A DNA stretch of 64,000 bases. It comes from Astrothelium macrocarpum (Eukaryota; Ascomycota; Dothideomycetes; Trypetheliales; Trypetheliaceae). The notes under the pieces were generated by a model. That model made no database searches, was not told the DNA's origin, and saw only the letters and a list, made by a program, of their open reading frames with translations. Location: assembly GCA_021030915.1 (NCBI GenBank), contig JAGEMR010000043.1, positions 62,001 through 126,000 on the forward strand, read 5' to 3'. This document shows, piece after piece, positions 23,325-35,197 of the stretch; within the stretch, counting starts at the first letter, position 1, and each line of letters begins with the position of its first letter. The position numbers and the translations under genes were made by a program.

Positions 23325-24968
23325 CTACCTTTCCCACTTCTTTTTTAATTCCGCCGTCACCGCCTCCGTATCCACGCCCAACCACCTCTGCATCTCCAGC
23401 CCTACATCCGTATTCTCCCTGCTCCCCCTCAACCCCCGCGCCGCCTCGGCATCACTCGCATAGATATTCACATCCGCGGCCGAATGCCCATGCGTGCTCC
23501 ACCCGACCTGCGCCCTCCGGGACACCATATCGGCGAGCGTCGTGCTCGCGCGCACAGGATCCGCCATCAGCGCCTCGAGCTCTTCCGTCTGCGGGTTTGC
23601 AATGCCGAGATGTTCGTCAAGCAGACCGCGGAGATAGCGCTTCCGCGCCTTCGGAGACGACGCGGAGGTGGAGGAGGCGAGGTGCTCGCGCCACGCATGC
23701 GCGACCCAGTGCGCAGAGCGCGACGCGTTGACCAGCACGCCGGGCTCCCACAGGTACTCCGGATACGTGGTGTGCAGCTGGCGCGCAACCGCCAGCCCGC
23801 CGGTCTCGTGGTCGCTGGTGGCGAGGAGCAGGGTGGGCGTGGGGTCGCGGTCGATGAAGTCGAGCACGGCTTGGAAGGCGGCGTCGTACGCGAGGACCTC
23901 GTGGACTTGGGCGGCCGGGTCGTTGGCGTGGCCCGCGTGGTCGATGCGCGAGCCTTCGATGAGCAGGAAGAAGCCGTGGGGGGTGTCGGCAGTGGCGGCG
24001 GAGAGGGCGGAGAGGGCGGCGGAGGCGGTCGAGGAGAGCGAGGGGTGCAGGGAGGGGGCGTGGCGGCGGTCGATTTCGTAGGGGATGTCGAGGGGCGCGA
24101 AGAGGCCGAGGAGCGGGAGCAGGAGGGCGTGGCTGGTGTCTGTGAGGTTGTCGAGTTCGGCGCGGTCGGAAATGTAGGTGTAGCCTTTGTCTTGGGCTTG
24201 CGCGAGAATGTCTTGGTCGTCTTCGCGGCAGGATGTGGAGGTTGTGTTTGGAAGGAAGCGGCATCGACCGCCGCCGAGCATGAGATCGACTGTGTGGCCT
24301 AGAGGGTGATTTCCGATGAGTTGGGAGGCGATGAGGTCTTCTTCTTGGCGGAGGTTGACGTGGGAGGCGAAGCAGGCCGGTGTTGCGTCTGTTATTCTCG
24401 TGGTCACGACAAGCCCTGTCATGTAACCTTCTTTCTTGGCTGCTTCGAGGACAGTGCCGCAGGGAGAAAAATCCGGGAGGATAGAAATCGCTCCATTGTA
24501 GGTCTTTTTCCCACAAGAGAAGGCTGTTGCTCCTGCCGCAGAATCCGTAATTAAACTTGATGTGGAGCGAGTCCGCAACTGTCCGATCAAATGTTGGTCC
24601 AAAACCAAAGTATCGCTATATGGCAGATTATCCCTCGCCTGCCTGAAGCTTCTCGTCATGGACAGACTCGTAGGTCCCATGCCATCAGAGACCATGAATA
24701 TCAGGTTGCGTTTCCCGTTTGGATTGCGTGTGCCAGGAGAATGAGTGGTCTTTTGATTTTGATACACGACCGCAAGAACAATGACGGCAGCAGTAGCAAC
24801 AAATGCCCAGCTGAACAAGGCCCATTCCCGCCATTTTGCTCTGTTATTGCTTGAATATCTCTGCACTCGCTGGCCGGTTAGAAGGGCGTCTTCTTCTGCA
24901 AGGTCATTATCGTTGGACTGTTCGGAGGAAGGACGGTTGGAGAGGAGAGGTTCTTGATTGCGGGACAT
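23325..24968 (-). CDS. pho8: Vacuolar-type alkaline phosphatase (Pho8 family)
   Basis: Intronless minus-strand gene of 547 residues, taking ATG 24968 (MSRNQEPLL). An upstream in-frame ATG at 25097 would add 43 residues but gives an atypical N-terminus. Residues 49-69 form a single membrane anchor after a short cytosolic tail, as in vacuolar Pho8. Alkaline phosphatase motifs are in order: VSDGMG with metal ligand D95, TDSAAGATAF with nucleophile S143, a RIDHAGHAND metal site and SDHETGG near the C-terminus. It would hydrolyse phosphomonoesters in the vacuole lumen. The 3' half is markedly GC rich and includes an alanine/serine-rich insert (SSTASAALSALSAATA). Confidence 0.92.
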   Translation of the reverse strand: MSRNQEPLLSNRPSSEQSNDNDLAEEDALLTGQRVQRYSSNNRAKWREWALFSWAFVATAAVIVLAVVYQNQKTTHSPGTRNPNGKRNLIFMVSDGMGPTSLSMTRSFRQARDNLPYSDTLVLDQHLIGQLRTRSTSSLITDSAAGATAFSCGKKTYNGAISILPDFSPCGTVLEAAKKEGYMTGLVVTTRITDATPACFASHVNLRQEEDLIASQLIGNHPLGHTVDLMLGGGRCRFLPNTTSTSCREDDQDILAQAQDKGYTYISDRAELDNLTDTSHALLLPLLGLFAPLDIPYEIDRRHAPSLHPSLSSTASAALSALSAATADTPHGFFLLIEGSRIDHAGHANDPAAQVHEVLAYDAAFQAVLDFIDRDPTPTLLLATSDHETGGLAVARQLHTTYPEYLWEPGVLVNASRSAHWVAHAWREHLASSTSASSPKARKRYLRGLLDEHLGIANPQTEELEALMADPVRASTTLADMVSRRAQVGWSTHGHSAADVNIYASDAEAARGLRGSRENTDVGLEMQRWLGVDTEAVTAELKKKWER

Positions 24969-25362
24969 TGTGGAAACAAGATTCGGTGCTTTGTGACTTG
25001 GATCCAATGTCCATAAGAGATGGGACCCTAGGTTTTTGCATATTGAACGTGGAGGGTCATTGAAGTTTATAGGTTCTGGGGCGCGTGCTGATGCCAAACA
25101 CCGGTTCCGTCACATGGACTTAACTGCTGACTGCTTTCCACCCTTTCTGCCTTGCCAGTCCCAGGCTCCAGGATCAATACGTCGAGCATTCCTACTCTCA
25201 AGTCGCTAGCTTTTCCAACCATTACAGTCCGTAAATCTGATGTACCAAAGAAGCGCGATAGTTTTGCAAGTGTTTCACATTGAATTGCTAGCTAACCCGC
25301 TATGCTAAAAACAAATCTGGTATTGACCTCAACCACTTTCATCGCTTGCCCCATCAAGCCGT
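24969..25362. other. Intergenic region between pho8 start and sti1 stop
   Basis: 394 bp that should hold the pho8 promoter and the sti1 3' UTR, as both genes are on the minus strand. No repeat or RNA gene recognised. Confidence 0.5.
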
Positions 25363-27277
25363 CTAACGCCCTCCAACTTTGATGACACCCGCAGCGACAA
25401 GCTTCTGTACCTTTTGACGAATCTGTGGATTCTTCATGTGGTCGTTGAGTGCAGCAGGATCACCCTTGGCCTGCTGCAAGATACTCTGCATAACGGGGTC
25501 TTGCAAGATGCCCATAATCTGACAAATAATGTCAGTACCGAAGCAGAAGCATAGTAGAGATGGCTTACCTCGGGATCTCTCTGTATCCTCTCCATCGTTT
25601 GCTCCTCAGTCTCCCCAGCCTGTGCGCTGTACTGTGCATACATTGCCTTTTGACTCTGCTGATCAATCTCCTTTGCATTCTTACCACCCTCATCATGTTC
25701 CGAAGCTTCAGTGCACACATCCACACACTTGCCGTACTCTCTCATGGCAAAGAGCGCTTGGGCTTTGCGTAGATATGCACGAATAAACTTGGGATCACGC
25801 TTGATGGCCTCGTCACAATCTTGCACTGCACTTGGAAATCCCATTAGTTTGATGAAACACGCGGCACGGTTAGAATAGCCTCGTGGGTCTTCTGGAGAAC
25901 GCTTAATCATCTCAGAGTACGCATCGACTGCACCCGGCCAGTCTGCCTCCTTGAACTTTTGGTTGCCTAGTTCACGGGCTTCCTCGGCCTTTTCAGGATC
26001 GACGTAGGCATTCTTGTCGGCCTCGAGCCTGGATTTTTCGGCAGCGCGAAGTTTGCTGAGAATTTCAGGCGTGCGGTGTTCAGTGAGGGCTCGTTGGTAA
26101 TATTCAATGGCGTTGGGAAGATCCTTGAGCTTTTCGTACGCGCTACCCATACGACCAAATGCCTTTGCAATTATTTTGAAATCAGCAAGGACCTCACGAC
26201 CATGGGTCACAGCCTCGTTGCAATCTTCGATGGCTCCTTGATAATCGCCCTTTTCAAACTTTGCTGCACTGCGGTTGGTAATGTATGCAATGTCTTTGTG
26301 TAATTCCCAAGCTTTGGTGTAGTGTGCAATCGCCTCGTCAAACTGCCTCTTCTTGTAGTTTTCTGTGCCAATTTGCTTTTCCTTGTCAGCCTCCTCCTTT
26401 GCCTTTTTCTTTGCAATAGCCTCTTCATCTTCTGGTTCTGGTTCTGGTTCGGGTTCAGGCTCTGGTTCTGGTGCTTTCTTTGGCTCGGGTTTTGAAGGGG
26501 CGTCTGGCATTGGAACATCTTCCTCTTCCTCGACTGCCCCCGACTTGGTGCCATTAGAGCTAGCTTCTGGTGGTGCACCAAACTGCATGTCAATGCCCAA
26601 TAATACGCTCATAACTTGTAGGAAGCGTGGGTCACCCATCTCCTGTCCGATACTGTTGGGGTTCTGCTTGAGGCGTTGCAACTTTTGCATAAACTCTGGA
26701 TCTGCAAGTAATGAGCTTGTCTTGGGGTTGCTGGCCAGTTTCTGTATTAATTGCGGATCATTGAACATGCTGCCGAGTCCACCACTTGGATCACCACCAA
26801 AATCAGCTCGAGCTTCAGACTCAATAGCCCGTTTGACCGAGTCAAGTCCCGATTTTGCTTGGGCGTTGGCCGGATCTAGCTTCAAAGCCTCTTCGAATGC
26901 GTCCACAGCTTCCACTAAAACCAGATGTTAATATTTGGCAATTATATAGGCAGCGTATGAACCCACCTAAATCGCCCTTGCCATGAAGAGCAGCCCCCTT
27001 TCTACCCCATCCCTTTCCCCAGTCTGGTTTAAGCTCCGTCGTTTTGGTTGCATCTTCTAGAGCATGATTCCAATCTTTGAGAGAAGAGTATGCGCCTGAA
27101 CGATTTGAATACAATACATGGTTGCTCGGGTCAAGTTCGATCGCTTCAGAGAATTTGGTGCTGTACAGATTTTAGCAAATGCATTTAATGAGCTCCACAT
27201 GGATCAACTTACATGGCTTCGTTAAATTTCTTCTCTGCGAAAAGTTTATTGCCTTCAGCTTTCAACGCGTCCGCCAT
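25363..27277 (-). CDS. sti1: Hsp70/Hsp90 co-chaperone Sti1 (Hop)
   Basis: Exons 27213-27277, 26967-27160, 25569-26914 and 25363-25518 give 586 residues, the usual Sti1 length. The first TPR unit starts at MADALKAEGNKLFAEKKFNEA and spans introns 1 and 2. A DP/STI1 domain (DPQLIQKLASNPKT...FMQKLQ) follows, then a Pro-Glu dipeptide linker. TPR2A and TPR2B come next (EKQIGTENYKKRQFDEAIAHY; ELGNQKFKEADWPGAVDAY), and a second DP domain ends the protein (IMGILQDPVMQSILQQAKGDP). The protein bridges Hsp70 and Hsp90 in the cytosol through EEVD-tail binding. It is divergent from the FolB gene. Nothing is broken. Confidence 0.95.
26426..26477. repeat. Hexanucleotide repeat encoding the Pro-Glu linker of Sti1
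   Basis: TTCTGG/TTCGGG-type hexamers in tandem on the plus strand encode about seven Pro-Glu dipeptides on the minus strand, between the first DP domain and TPR2A. Slippage-prone and probably length-variable between strains. Confidence 0.75.
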
Positions 27278-27662
27278 GATTCCGAATCGTGAGCTTCGTG
27301 AATCTCGTGCAAATTGTGAGGCTGGTGTATATTAATCTAAGATGACGCTATTCAATGTTTTTGGGCAAACGCGAATATATGAGGCTACGAGAATTGATGT
27401 TCTCGAGCTTTCCATCAACTCCCCGCCATCAACAACGCCCGGGCCATGATCGACGCATGGATATGGCAAAGGAAAGCATTACTCTCGAGTCCATAAGGTA
27501 CAGCAACGAGGCATGTGCTGCTGTGGATTGCGAATATACATGTCATCTTCGAAGCATTTTCCTCGAGTCACATATGGTGATAAATAAGGTCCCTTTTCCT
27601 TTTCCCACGAGATATCTCGACTTGTGGACTTTTACTCGCATCTATTACTTGCTGCTACAAGC
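27278..27662. promoter_or_regulatory. Divergent promoter region of sti1 and the FolB gene
   Basis: 385 bp between the sti1 start (27277, minus) and the FolB ATG (27663, plus). The plus frame stays open for some distance upstream of 27663, but the only earlier in-frame start is a GTG at 27624. I could not place heat-shock elements with confidence. Confidence 0.45.
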
Positions 27663-28511
27663 ATGGGTCCTAAGGGAGATGATGGCATGGGACTTCCGTT
27701 CCTAGAATGGCAGCGCAAGAAGCCCATCTATGCGGATAGAGTTTGTATCGATAAATTGCAATTCTCCACTGATGTCTTCCCCGATTCTTTTGGACGGAAC
27801 AAGGCCCAACCAGCACTGATCTCTGTTGCCTTGTCTCTGCAAGACCAGTTCCAATCGGCTGCGAAGACGGATGCATTAGACCAAAGTACAATCAATTATG
27901 GTAACTTGTCCAAGAGCATCCTTGAATCGATCAAACAGAGATCCAAGACGGATGGACTTATCATGATGGAACAGATATGGAGCCTAGTTGGAGACTTGAT
28001 TCCTTCAGAATCTGTCGAAGCGGTTGAGATGGACATCTTTTTGCCCAAGGCATGTACGGCGGGAGATGGAATCGGTTTCAAGAAATCAATGACGCGCCAA
28101 GGCTACGACTCGCTTGTGATTTATTTTAAGAACATACGTGCTTCTACCATTATTGGAGTCAATGCTCATGAGAGAAAATTCAAACAACCCGTCATAGCAA
28201 ATATATGGCTGGATGATCCAAAGGAAGAAATCTCGATTCCGGCGCAGGTGCGCATCGCTGAGAGAAGTCTTATTGAGGTCCGTGGAATCACCTTCCTTAT
28301 TTGTAGAAATTGGGACTCACTGTAATAGGCAATTGAACACTCATCATTCGAGACTCTGGAATCTCTGTCAACAGCCGTGGCGGATCGAGTCTTTCAGGAT
28401 TTGTTTATGGCGGAAAAGCAGCTCCAAGTCGGGATTGGTGTCAAAATCTCGAAGCCACTAGCAATCCCTTTTGCGGAAGCACCATCTGTGGAAATTTATA
28501 GACGTCCGTAA
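27663..28511 (+). CDS. Tandem dihydroneopterin aldolase (FolB-like) protein
   Basis: Exons 27663-28277 and 28329-28511 give 265 residues. Two FolB-like units are visible. The first covers about residues 20-125 (IYADRVCIDKL, QPALISVALSLQ, then STINYGNLSKSI). The second covers about 150-265 (IGVNAHERKFKQPVIANIWL, then an E-x-SSFETLESL helix after the intron). FolB enzymes convert dihydroneopterin to hydroxymethyl-dihydropterin and glycolaldehyde in folate synthesis. In many fungi FolB is part of a trifunctional Fol1 with HPPK and DHPS, which are absent here, so this is a stand-alone tandem form. The N-terminal unit is less conserved and may be structural only. Confidence 0.78.
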
Positions 28512-29903
28512 ATAACAAGTCTGGTGGCTCAGTGATTGCGATTGGCGTTGGTCCGACACGGAATAAAATGCGATGCACTATTTGAGCAAAACGAAGAGAA
28601 AATGTTACATGCAGCTTCAGGGGGATGGCGGCCTTCCAAAGACGGATTGTCACCCACGTGGGACATGCAAGTTGCCAAAGACGATTTCGGTAAATTGATG
28701 CAAATTTCGGGAACACCCTCGGCAGGGATGTGTTATCGTGTGGCCATTTTGGTGGATGGAAGGATGGCGTTGAAATCAGGGTAGCATCCCAGCTCTCAAA
28801 CGGCCTTGCTGCGATAGACGGTCACTTGCTGCTGATCGAAATAGAAGGCAACACAAAGTCATATAGTAGCTTGAGAAAGCCAATGCATTCATATCAAAGG
28901 AGACTGCACAATCATCGGAATGGATCTCACCAAAGCGTCAATAAAGACCAAAAAGACGCGCTGATGGATAACGGAATTGGTTGAAGTTCTAGAAACTGTA
29001 GCCAACTCCTGTCCAGAAAGCGGGCGCAGCTCTAAACAAACAGGGTTGAGACGATTTTCGAATCGGGCCACGATCAGACCGGATTAGGGTGAAGATGTGC
29101 AGCCAGGCTGGCGCCACCCGAAACATTTTGGACATGAACAGAATAAGCCATATGTGCGGGTACGAAACTCACGAGCCGCAAAAAGCTTGATTTTGTGGTT
29201 TACGTGTCACAACACATATACAGGTTTCAAGTCGACGGTTGGTCAGATGTAATATTGAGTGAGGCCATGCTGCGGAAAAGGATGGAGTGACGGGAACAGA
29301 ACATCACACCGACAACATGAGATGGCGGTCACGAAAGTCTAGCCTCAGATAGAAAGTAGGCTAGAAGGTAGCCAGTACAATTGGGGCCAGAGGGTTGACT
29401 CTCGGCCCGTGGTTTTGATGAGAGCGCCGTCAAGGACAGTGGGAATTCACCTGGTCCAGGGCCCCGGCACGTCGTCCTCCCAACGCCACCCGTTCTCAGG
29501 GTTTCGATATATTTTTTTAATCTTGGCGAAAGTGATAAAAGCCTACGACTCTGTCCACAAACCGTGCCCTTTGAGTTCTTCACTTTGTCGTCAACCCACC
29601 TCTTTCACTTTTCGTCTCTGTACATTCCAACACCTTACTTTCACCACCTATTACTCTTATCTCGATTGGAGGGAGCTCATCTGACCAATCGGCCAGTTGA
29701 TTCGCCGCACTAACCCCACCTCGGTGAGCTGCTACCCTGGCCTTCTTCCCCTCTAGCTCCTGGCAGTAGGACACATCTCGCTCGTCCCTCCATTTATTTC
29801 TCTTCCTCCTGCTAATTTTTCTCAAAACCTCTTCTAGACCTCCAAAAGCTTGTACAGTACGTGACAATACGCAAACACATATACATACACATACACCTTC
29901 AAC
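28512..29903. other. Intergenic region, about 1.4 kb, ending in the ugp1 promoter
   Basis: Small overlapping ORFs without motifs; no gene recognised. Pyrimidine-rich tracts from about 29.56 to 29.83 kb probably belong to the ugp1 promoter and leader. Confidence 0.5.
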
Positions 29904-32377
29904 ATGGCCGGCCGAATCAAAGACGCCCTCCCTACACATCTCAAGAGTGCTGCTGGCATCAATGGCGATAGTGATTTCCAGCAAAAGCATCACGGCAAGA
30001 CTCAGAGCGCAGTGGTAAGTATTCACATCGTAGTCTCGCATGTTCAAGCTTGAATTGGCCTTTTGTGACCATCTCTACCGATATGGCTGCTTTGGAATTA
30101 CTTGGACCCGAGACTTGCCGTCGACCTGGCTGCCACTCGAATCTTGGACCTTTGAACCATGAATTTCTATATTCTACCTTCTCATCACGATTCGAAAATG
30201 GCGCCTCTCCAGGGAGCTCATTTAGCTGGTCCATCCGTTGAGCTCGGATGCCAGCCCATGATGCCCGGAAATCCATTTGGCCGTGCTGTCATTCCAGATT
30301 CACGTCGTTTGGCCTATTCGACGATTGGAAGAGTTTGACCTTGAGTTACCCTGGCAGCCTTAGCAACCGACTTGTTTGGTTGAGCCTCGGTTGCAGACTG
30401 GGTGTTACACAGCATGATCATCCATACCACGCAAGTGAAGGACGATAAGGGATCGGATCGGCTAACGAAGAAGAAAGACCACTCAGCGACAATTTTACCC
30501 AGGAAGATGAACTTGGGTTCTTTGATTATCGGCTATGTCTTCGCTGGCCGACTGGCCGCGAGCCTGTTTAACAAACTGGCAATGGCCTTGAACGCCTTTT
30601 TTGCGAAATTGGCAAGTCATGGATTCCTTTTCAAGAAACCTCCTGTAAGATGCCTTAGACCAGGTTCAAGCATTGACAAAACATACCTGGCCTCCAATAT
30701 TGGTCATCTGGCGGGAAAACCTATACTCAATGTCATACTCGCGGCTTCATCAGGCCATGACCTCTCATGGGCATACCTCGTAACCAGCTGGTCTTAATAC
30801 TGGAATGGTTTTCATTGCTCAATCTTGTAACAAGGTACATTTGCTGACTCATTTTTTCCTGTAGCAATTTGAGAATACCTCCACTTCTGTTGCGGCTTCA
30901 CAAATGCGTAATGCCTTGAACCAACTCGCCGATACTGTCACAGACGCAAATGAGAAGCAGGTAAGGGAGATAATCTGTACGCTCTGAATCCAACTGAAAA
31001 ATCACCCAGCGTTTCGAGACTGAAATGGACAACTTTTTCTCTCTCTTCCGTCGTTATCTCAATGACAAGGCCAAGGGCAATGCCATTGACTGGAACCGCA
31101 TCGCTCCTCCCAAGCCCGAGCAAGTAGTGGAGTACAACGATCTCGGCAATACTCAGGCTGTTGAATTCCTCAGCAAGCTTGCTGTTGTCAAGTTGAATGG
31201 TGGTCTCGGTACTTCCATGGGTTGCGTTGGTCCCAAATCCGTCATTGAAGTGCGTGACGGCATGTCCTTCCTTGATCTCTCGGTGCGGCAGATTGAGTAC
31301 CTCAACCATCAGTACAAGGTCAATGTGCCTTTTGTCCTGATGAACTCCTTCAACACTGATGCCGATACTGCCAGCATCATCAAAAAATATGAAGGTCACA
31401 ACATTGATATTATGACCTTCAACCAATCCAAGTATCCCCGTGTACTCAAGGATTCTCTCCTTCCTGCTCCCAAGAATGCGCAATCCCAAATCTCTGACTG
31501 GTATCCTCCTGGTCATGGTGACGTTTTTGAGTCTCTCTACAATTCTGGTATTCTCGACAAGCTCCTTGAGCGTGGTGTTGAAATCATCTTCCTTTCCAAC
31601 GCTGACAATTTGGGTGCTGTTGTTGATCTCCGTATCTTGCAACACATGGTCGAGACCAAGGCCGAATACATTATGGAGTTGACCGACAAGACCAAGGCTG
31701 ACGTCAAGGGTGGTACCATCATCGACTACGAAGGCTCTGTACGTCTTCTTGAAATCGCCCAGGTGCCCAAGGAACACGTCAACGAGTTCAAGTCAATCAA
31801 GAAATTCAAGTACTTCAACACCAACAACATCTGGCTTAACCTTCGCGCCATCAAGCGTGTTGTTGAGAACAATGAGCTCGCCATGGAAATCATCCCCAAC
31901 GGCAAATCCATCCCGGCCGACAAAAAGGGCGAATCAGACATTTCCATCATTCAGCTCGAGACAGCTGTTGGTGCTGCCATCCGCCACTTTAACAACGCGC
32001 ACGGTGTCAACGTCCCCCGCCGTCGTTTCTTGCCCGTCAAGACCTGTTCCGATCTCATGCTCGTCAAATCCAACCTTTACAAGCTCTCGCACGGCCAACT
32101 CGAAGTTGATCCCGCCCGCTTTGGTCCACCCCCACTCATCAAGCTTGGCACCGACTTTAAGAAGGTTTCGAGCTTCCAGGCACGCATTCCCAGCATTCCC
32201 AACATCATGGAACTCGATCATCTCACCATTACTGGCCCAGTGAACTTGGGTCGTGGTGTTACCCTAAAGGGCACTGTCATTATTGTTTGCAGCGAGGGTA
32301 GCGTGATTGACATTCCTCCTGGATCGGTGCTGGAGAATGTAGTGGTGCAGGGCAGCCTGCGTCTGCTTGAGCACTGA
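29904..32377 (+). CDS. ugp1: UTP-glucose-1-phosphate uridylyltransferase
   Basis: Exons 29904-30014, 30865-30960 and 31010-32377 give 524 residues. The nucleotide-binding signature KLNGGLGTSMGCVGPKS lies near residues 129-145. Other family blocks follow in order: FVLMNSFNTD, WYPPGHGDVF, FLSNADNLGA, FNTNNIWLNL and a C-terminal left-handed beta-helix (LTITGPVNLGRGVTLKGT) used in oligomerisation. The enzyme makes UDP-glucose and pyrophosphate from UTP and glucose-1-phosphate in the cytosol, feeding beta-glucan, glycogen and trehalose synthesis. Intron 1 is 850 bp, about ten times the local norm, and follows the 37-codon first exon; this suggests a regulatory or enhancer intron. All exon joins are phase 0. 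Confidence 0.95.
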
Positions 32378-33048
32378 GCGTGTGCAGAGAGATGGATGGG
32401 TGAATTGAGTTGAGATATTAAGACGCCAGGTTGACGAGGGTAGTACATTGATCAGCATTAATTATAGAATTGATTACGGATGTGGCGGTACATGGATGAA
32501 AGGTTGATTGAAGATGGGCTGGGCCATGGAATAGTTGATTGAAGACGATTCGATTATGGAGATGGAGCAACGGGACTGATGGAATTGATCAAAGATGGGT
32601 GTGTTTAATAGATTTCCTAATTGATGGCGGCATACCACTGGCCGAACTGCATGATGCACAATACCTACTTAGCTAGTTAGTTAGCAGAGCATGACTGAAG
32701 ACACATTTTCTGACCAATACATGAGATGGCAACGTATTAAAATGAGGCGGATTGCGGCAACGGCGTGACATGCACGTCACCCACCTCCGATATCCAATCG
32801 TTCTCCCACCAATGCATCCCTAAACAGTCGAACCAACATTTCGGGATAGCTGCCTGCCAGGCCCGCATGGGTCGTGGTAGCTGAGCAATGTATTGGCTAC
32901 CTCGCAAATACATCCTTTGCTCAGCTTGCTGACCGAGTCTCGCGACCGCGGGAAATTCCCCATCTTCTCCAGCTTCACCCACCACCTCCTCCCACCGCTG
33001 CCAGCAGTGTGCGGGAGGTCAAGTAGATCTGCTTCCTTTTTGCCTGCC
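32378..33048. other. Intergenic region between ugp1 and the DUF7514-like gene
   Basis: About 670 bp. The first half has repeated TTGATTGAAGATGG-like words and probably holds the ugp1 3' UTR. The second half should hold the promoter of the next gene. No RNA or coding gene seen. Confidence 0.45.
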
Positions 33049-35197
33049 ATGGCAATTGATACGCCAGACCCAGAGACACGCGAAGCTCAGCAATACTGGG
33101 GCTACCTTGTCAAGCAGGATAAGTGTGGTACCGATCTGCTGAAGCGTCTGTTGCGCGGCATTGCAAATCATATCGTAAGTCAATGGCGTGTCTTGATTCA
33201 CATGCAGAGAACCCGAGGACTAATGACCTTAACAGAGCACAACTATTCATCCGGATGGCGAGTGTCCTGATCTCACGCCTGTCCAGCTTGCTGAATTCTA
33301 CAAATCCGTTGGTGGCGATTATGATGTCCTCTTCATCAATACTACCCCCTCCTGCATTGGCTTCATCTACAAATCACTTGGTTGCATGCATTCCTTGCAA
33401 CCTACCAAAGAGGAAGGGTACCAGGATCCTCTAATACCTGCTCTCAAATCCGAAGGCTTTGTGAATTGGCAGATCATTCAACTTTTGCTTGGACCCGAGG
33501 AACATGTGCCCTATCTACAAAATGCGGTGAAGAATTTTGATATTAAAGATCCCGAGAACGACAATCCCTTTCCCAAGATCTTGCCCAAAGAATGTCTTCC
33601 AACCGAACCTGACGAAGACATGTTGGTCTGGTATGATCAGGTCTCCCGACACCTACAGGAGGAAGCCGAGGACGCAAAGCAAACAGATCCTGCTCGGCTT
33701 GGAGAACGCGAATATGGACATGGCGTACGACATGCACCTGGGCCTATCGGACATCTCAGCCGAGCTGAGTCTTATGCCAGTTCAGCAACGGACGATGAGT
33801 CTCGCAGTGCTGCAGCAAAATATTTTTCTGATACTGTCTATCGGAGTAACAACGGGCGGCCAACCATGACCCGTCGCTATTCGCGCGATCCTCCTCACTC
33901 CCCTCCTACTCATCACTCTTCCCATACAAACCGCGAAAGAATTGTTGAAAGCGGTAAATCCGTTGCCAGAACAATGCGAACGACACTTAGTCCTCATCTT
34001 TGGACACCAAGGGAACGACAACATAGTCACCAACACAGTCACAACCACAGCCATCAGCAACGCCGTGCAAGTGCTGGCGAGTGGGAAGATGTAGAGGAAG
34101 TCGCACCAAAGGGTGGCACTCCACCGACCCGTCACAATTCACGCAAATACAACGACAACCGACAACCACATTCCCAGCCATCACGATCTTCCCATCGCGA
34201 CCGGCCATCTCAACATACCCCGCCACAGACTTCCCCTTCCCCCTCCCTTCCTCCGTCCTCTTCATCCTCGGATGATGAAAATCCCTCGAATCTCAACTCA
34301 CACCCCTCCCCTCCTCGTCCGCGCCAACAACGTCGCTCCGATCCCGGCCGTCCACCAGACTCCCACCGCGCACCACCCGAACCTCACCGCCGCACATCTC
34401 CAACCCACACCAACGCACTCAAACCCCACCTCCGCCACCGCCGCTCCCACGACCCCCCCTCATCCCCACGCGAATACTTTTCCCCACGCTCCGCCTCCAC
34501 TCGCCCCGGCCTCCCCCCCGACGCCCGCCGCCACTCCCACACCGCCACCTCCCCCGGCTACTTCCCACCCCCAACCACCAGCAGCAACCTCAGCAGCTCC
34601 TCCGGCCCCGCCTCCACCCTCAGCACCGCCAGCCGCAGCAGCTCCAGCTCCGCCGGCACCGCCATCCCCCTGCGCAGCCCGCCGCCCACCGCGCCCCCAG
34701 CCCCCATGGGCCTCGGCATCGGCGCCTACCGCCAATCGCCCCCTCCTCCTCCTCCTCCGCCGCCGGGCTCGGCGCCTCCCCCCGTGCGTCCGGGCCAGTT
34801 CACGCCGTCGGCGTCGCCGCTGTTCGCCACGCACGTCGCGCACCTGCAGGGCCCGCCGCCCGCGTACGAGCGCGCGGGGAGCCTGCCCGCCGGGTTTGCG
34901 CCTGCCGCCGCGCCGACGGCGCGCAGGGGAGCAGGGGGAGCGATGCCGCCGCCGCCTCCACCGCCGCCGCCGTCGTCGTCGGGACCGCAGCTGTCGCCGA
35001 GGGGGGGTGGGGCGTATGGGGGCAGGCCGACGAGTGCGGGGAGGGAGTGGGAGGGTGCGAGGAGGGGTGACTGGTATGATCCGCGTGGACGCGAGTGGGA
35101 TGGGAGGAGAGAGAGTGGGAGTGCGGTGCATCGGTATGTGACGCCGCCTGCCGGGGTGGGGGGGAGAAGGTATCCGGTGCAGGGGGATCGGTATTAG
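33049..35197 (+). CDS. DUF7514-like protein with long proline/serine-rich tail
   Basis: Exons 33049-33174 and 33236-35197 give 695 residues. Residues 1-170 form a compact conserved domain: YWGYLVKQDKCGTDLLKRLL, LAEFYKSVGGDYDVLF, IGFIYKSLGCMHSLQP, FVNWQIIQLLLGPEEHV. It matches a fungal-only family that I recall as DUF7514; the name is from memory. The remaining 500 residues are low complexity: H/S-rich, then PPS- and poly-proline tracts such as SPPPPPPPPPGS. They are probably disordered and could bind SH3 or WW domains. GC rises steeply in this half. No enzyme motif is visible; cellular role unknown. Confidence 0.75.

Noticed and set aside
24969..25097. Upstream ATG 25097 as the pho8 start
   Set aside because: It adds 43 residues ahead of the usual short cytosolic tail; ATG 24968 gives the family-typical N-terminus, although the longer form cannot be excluded.
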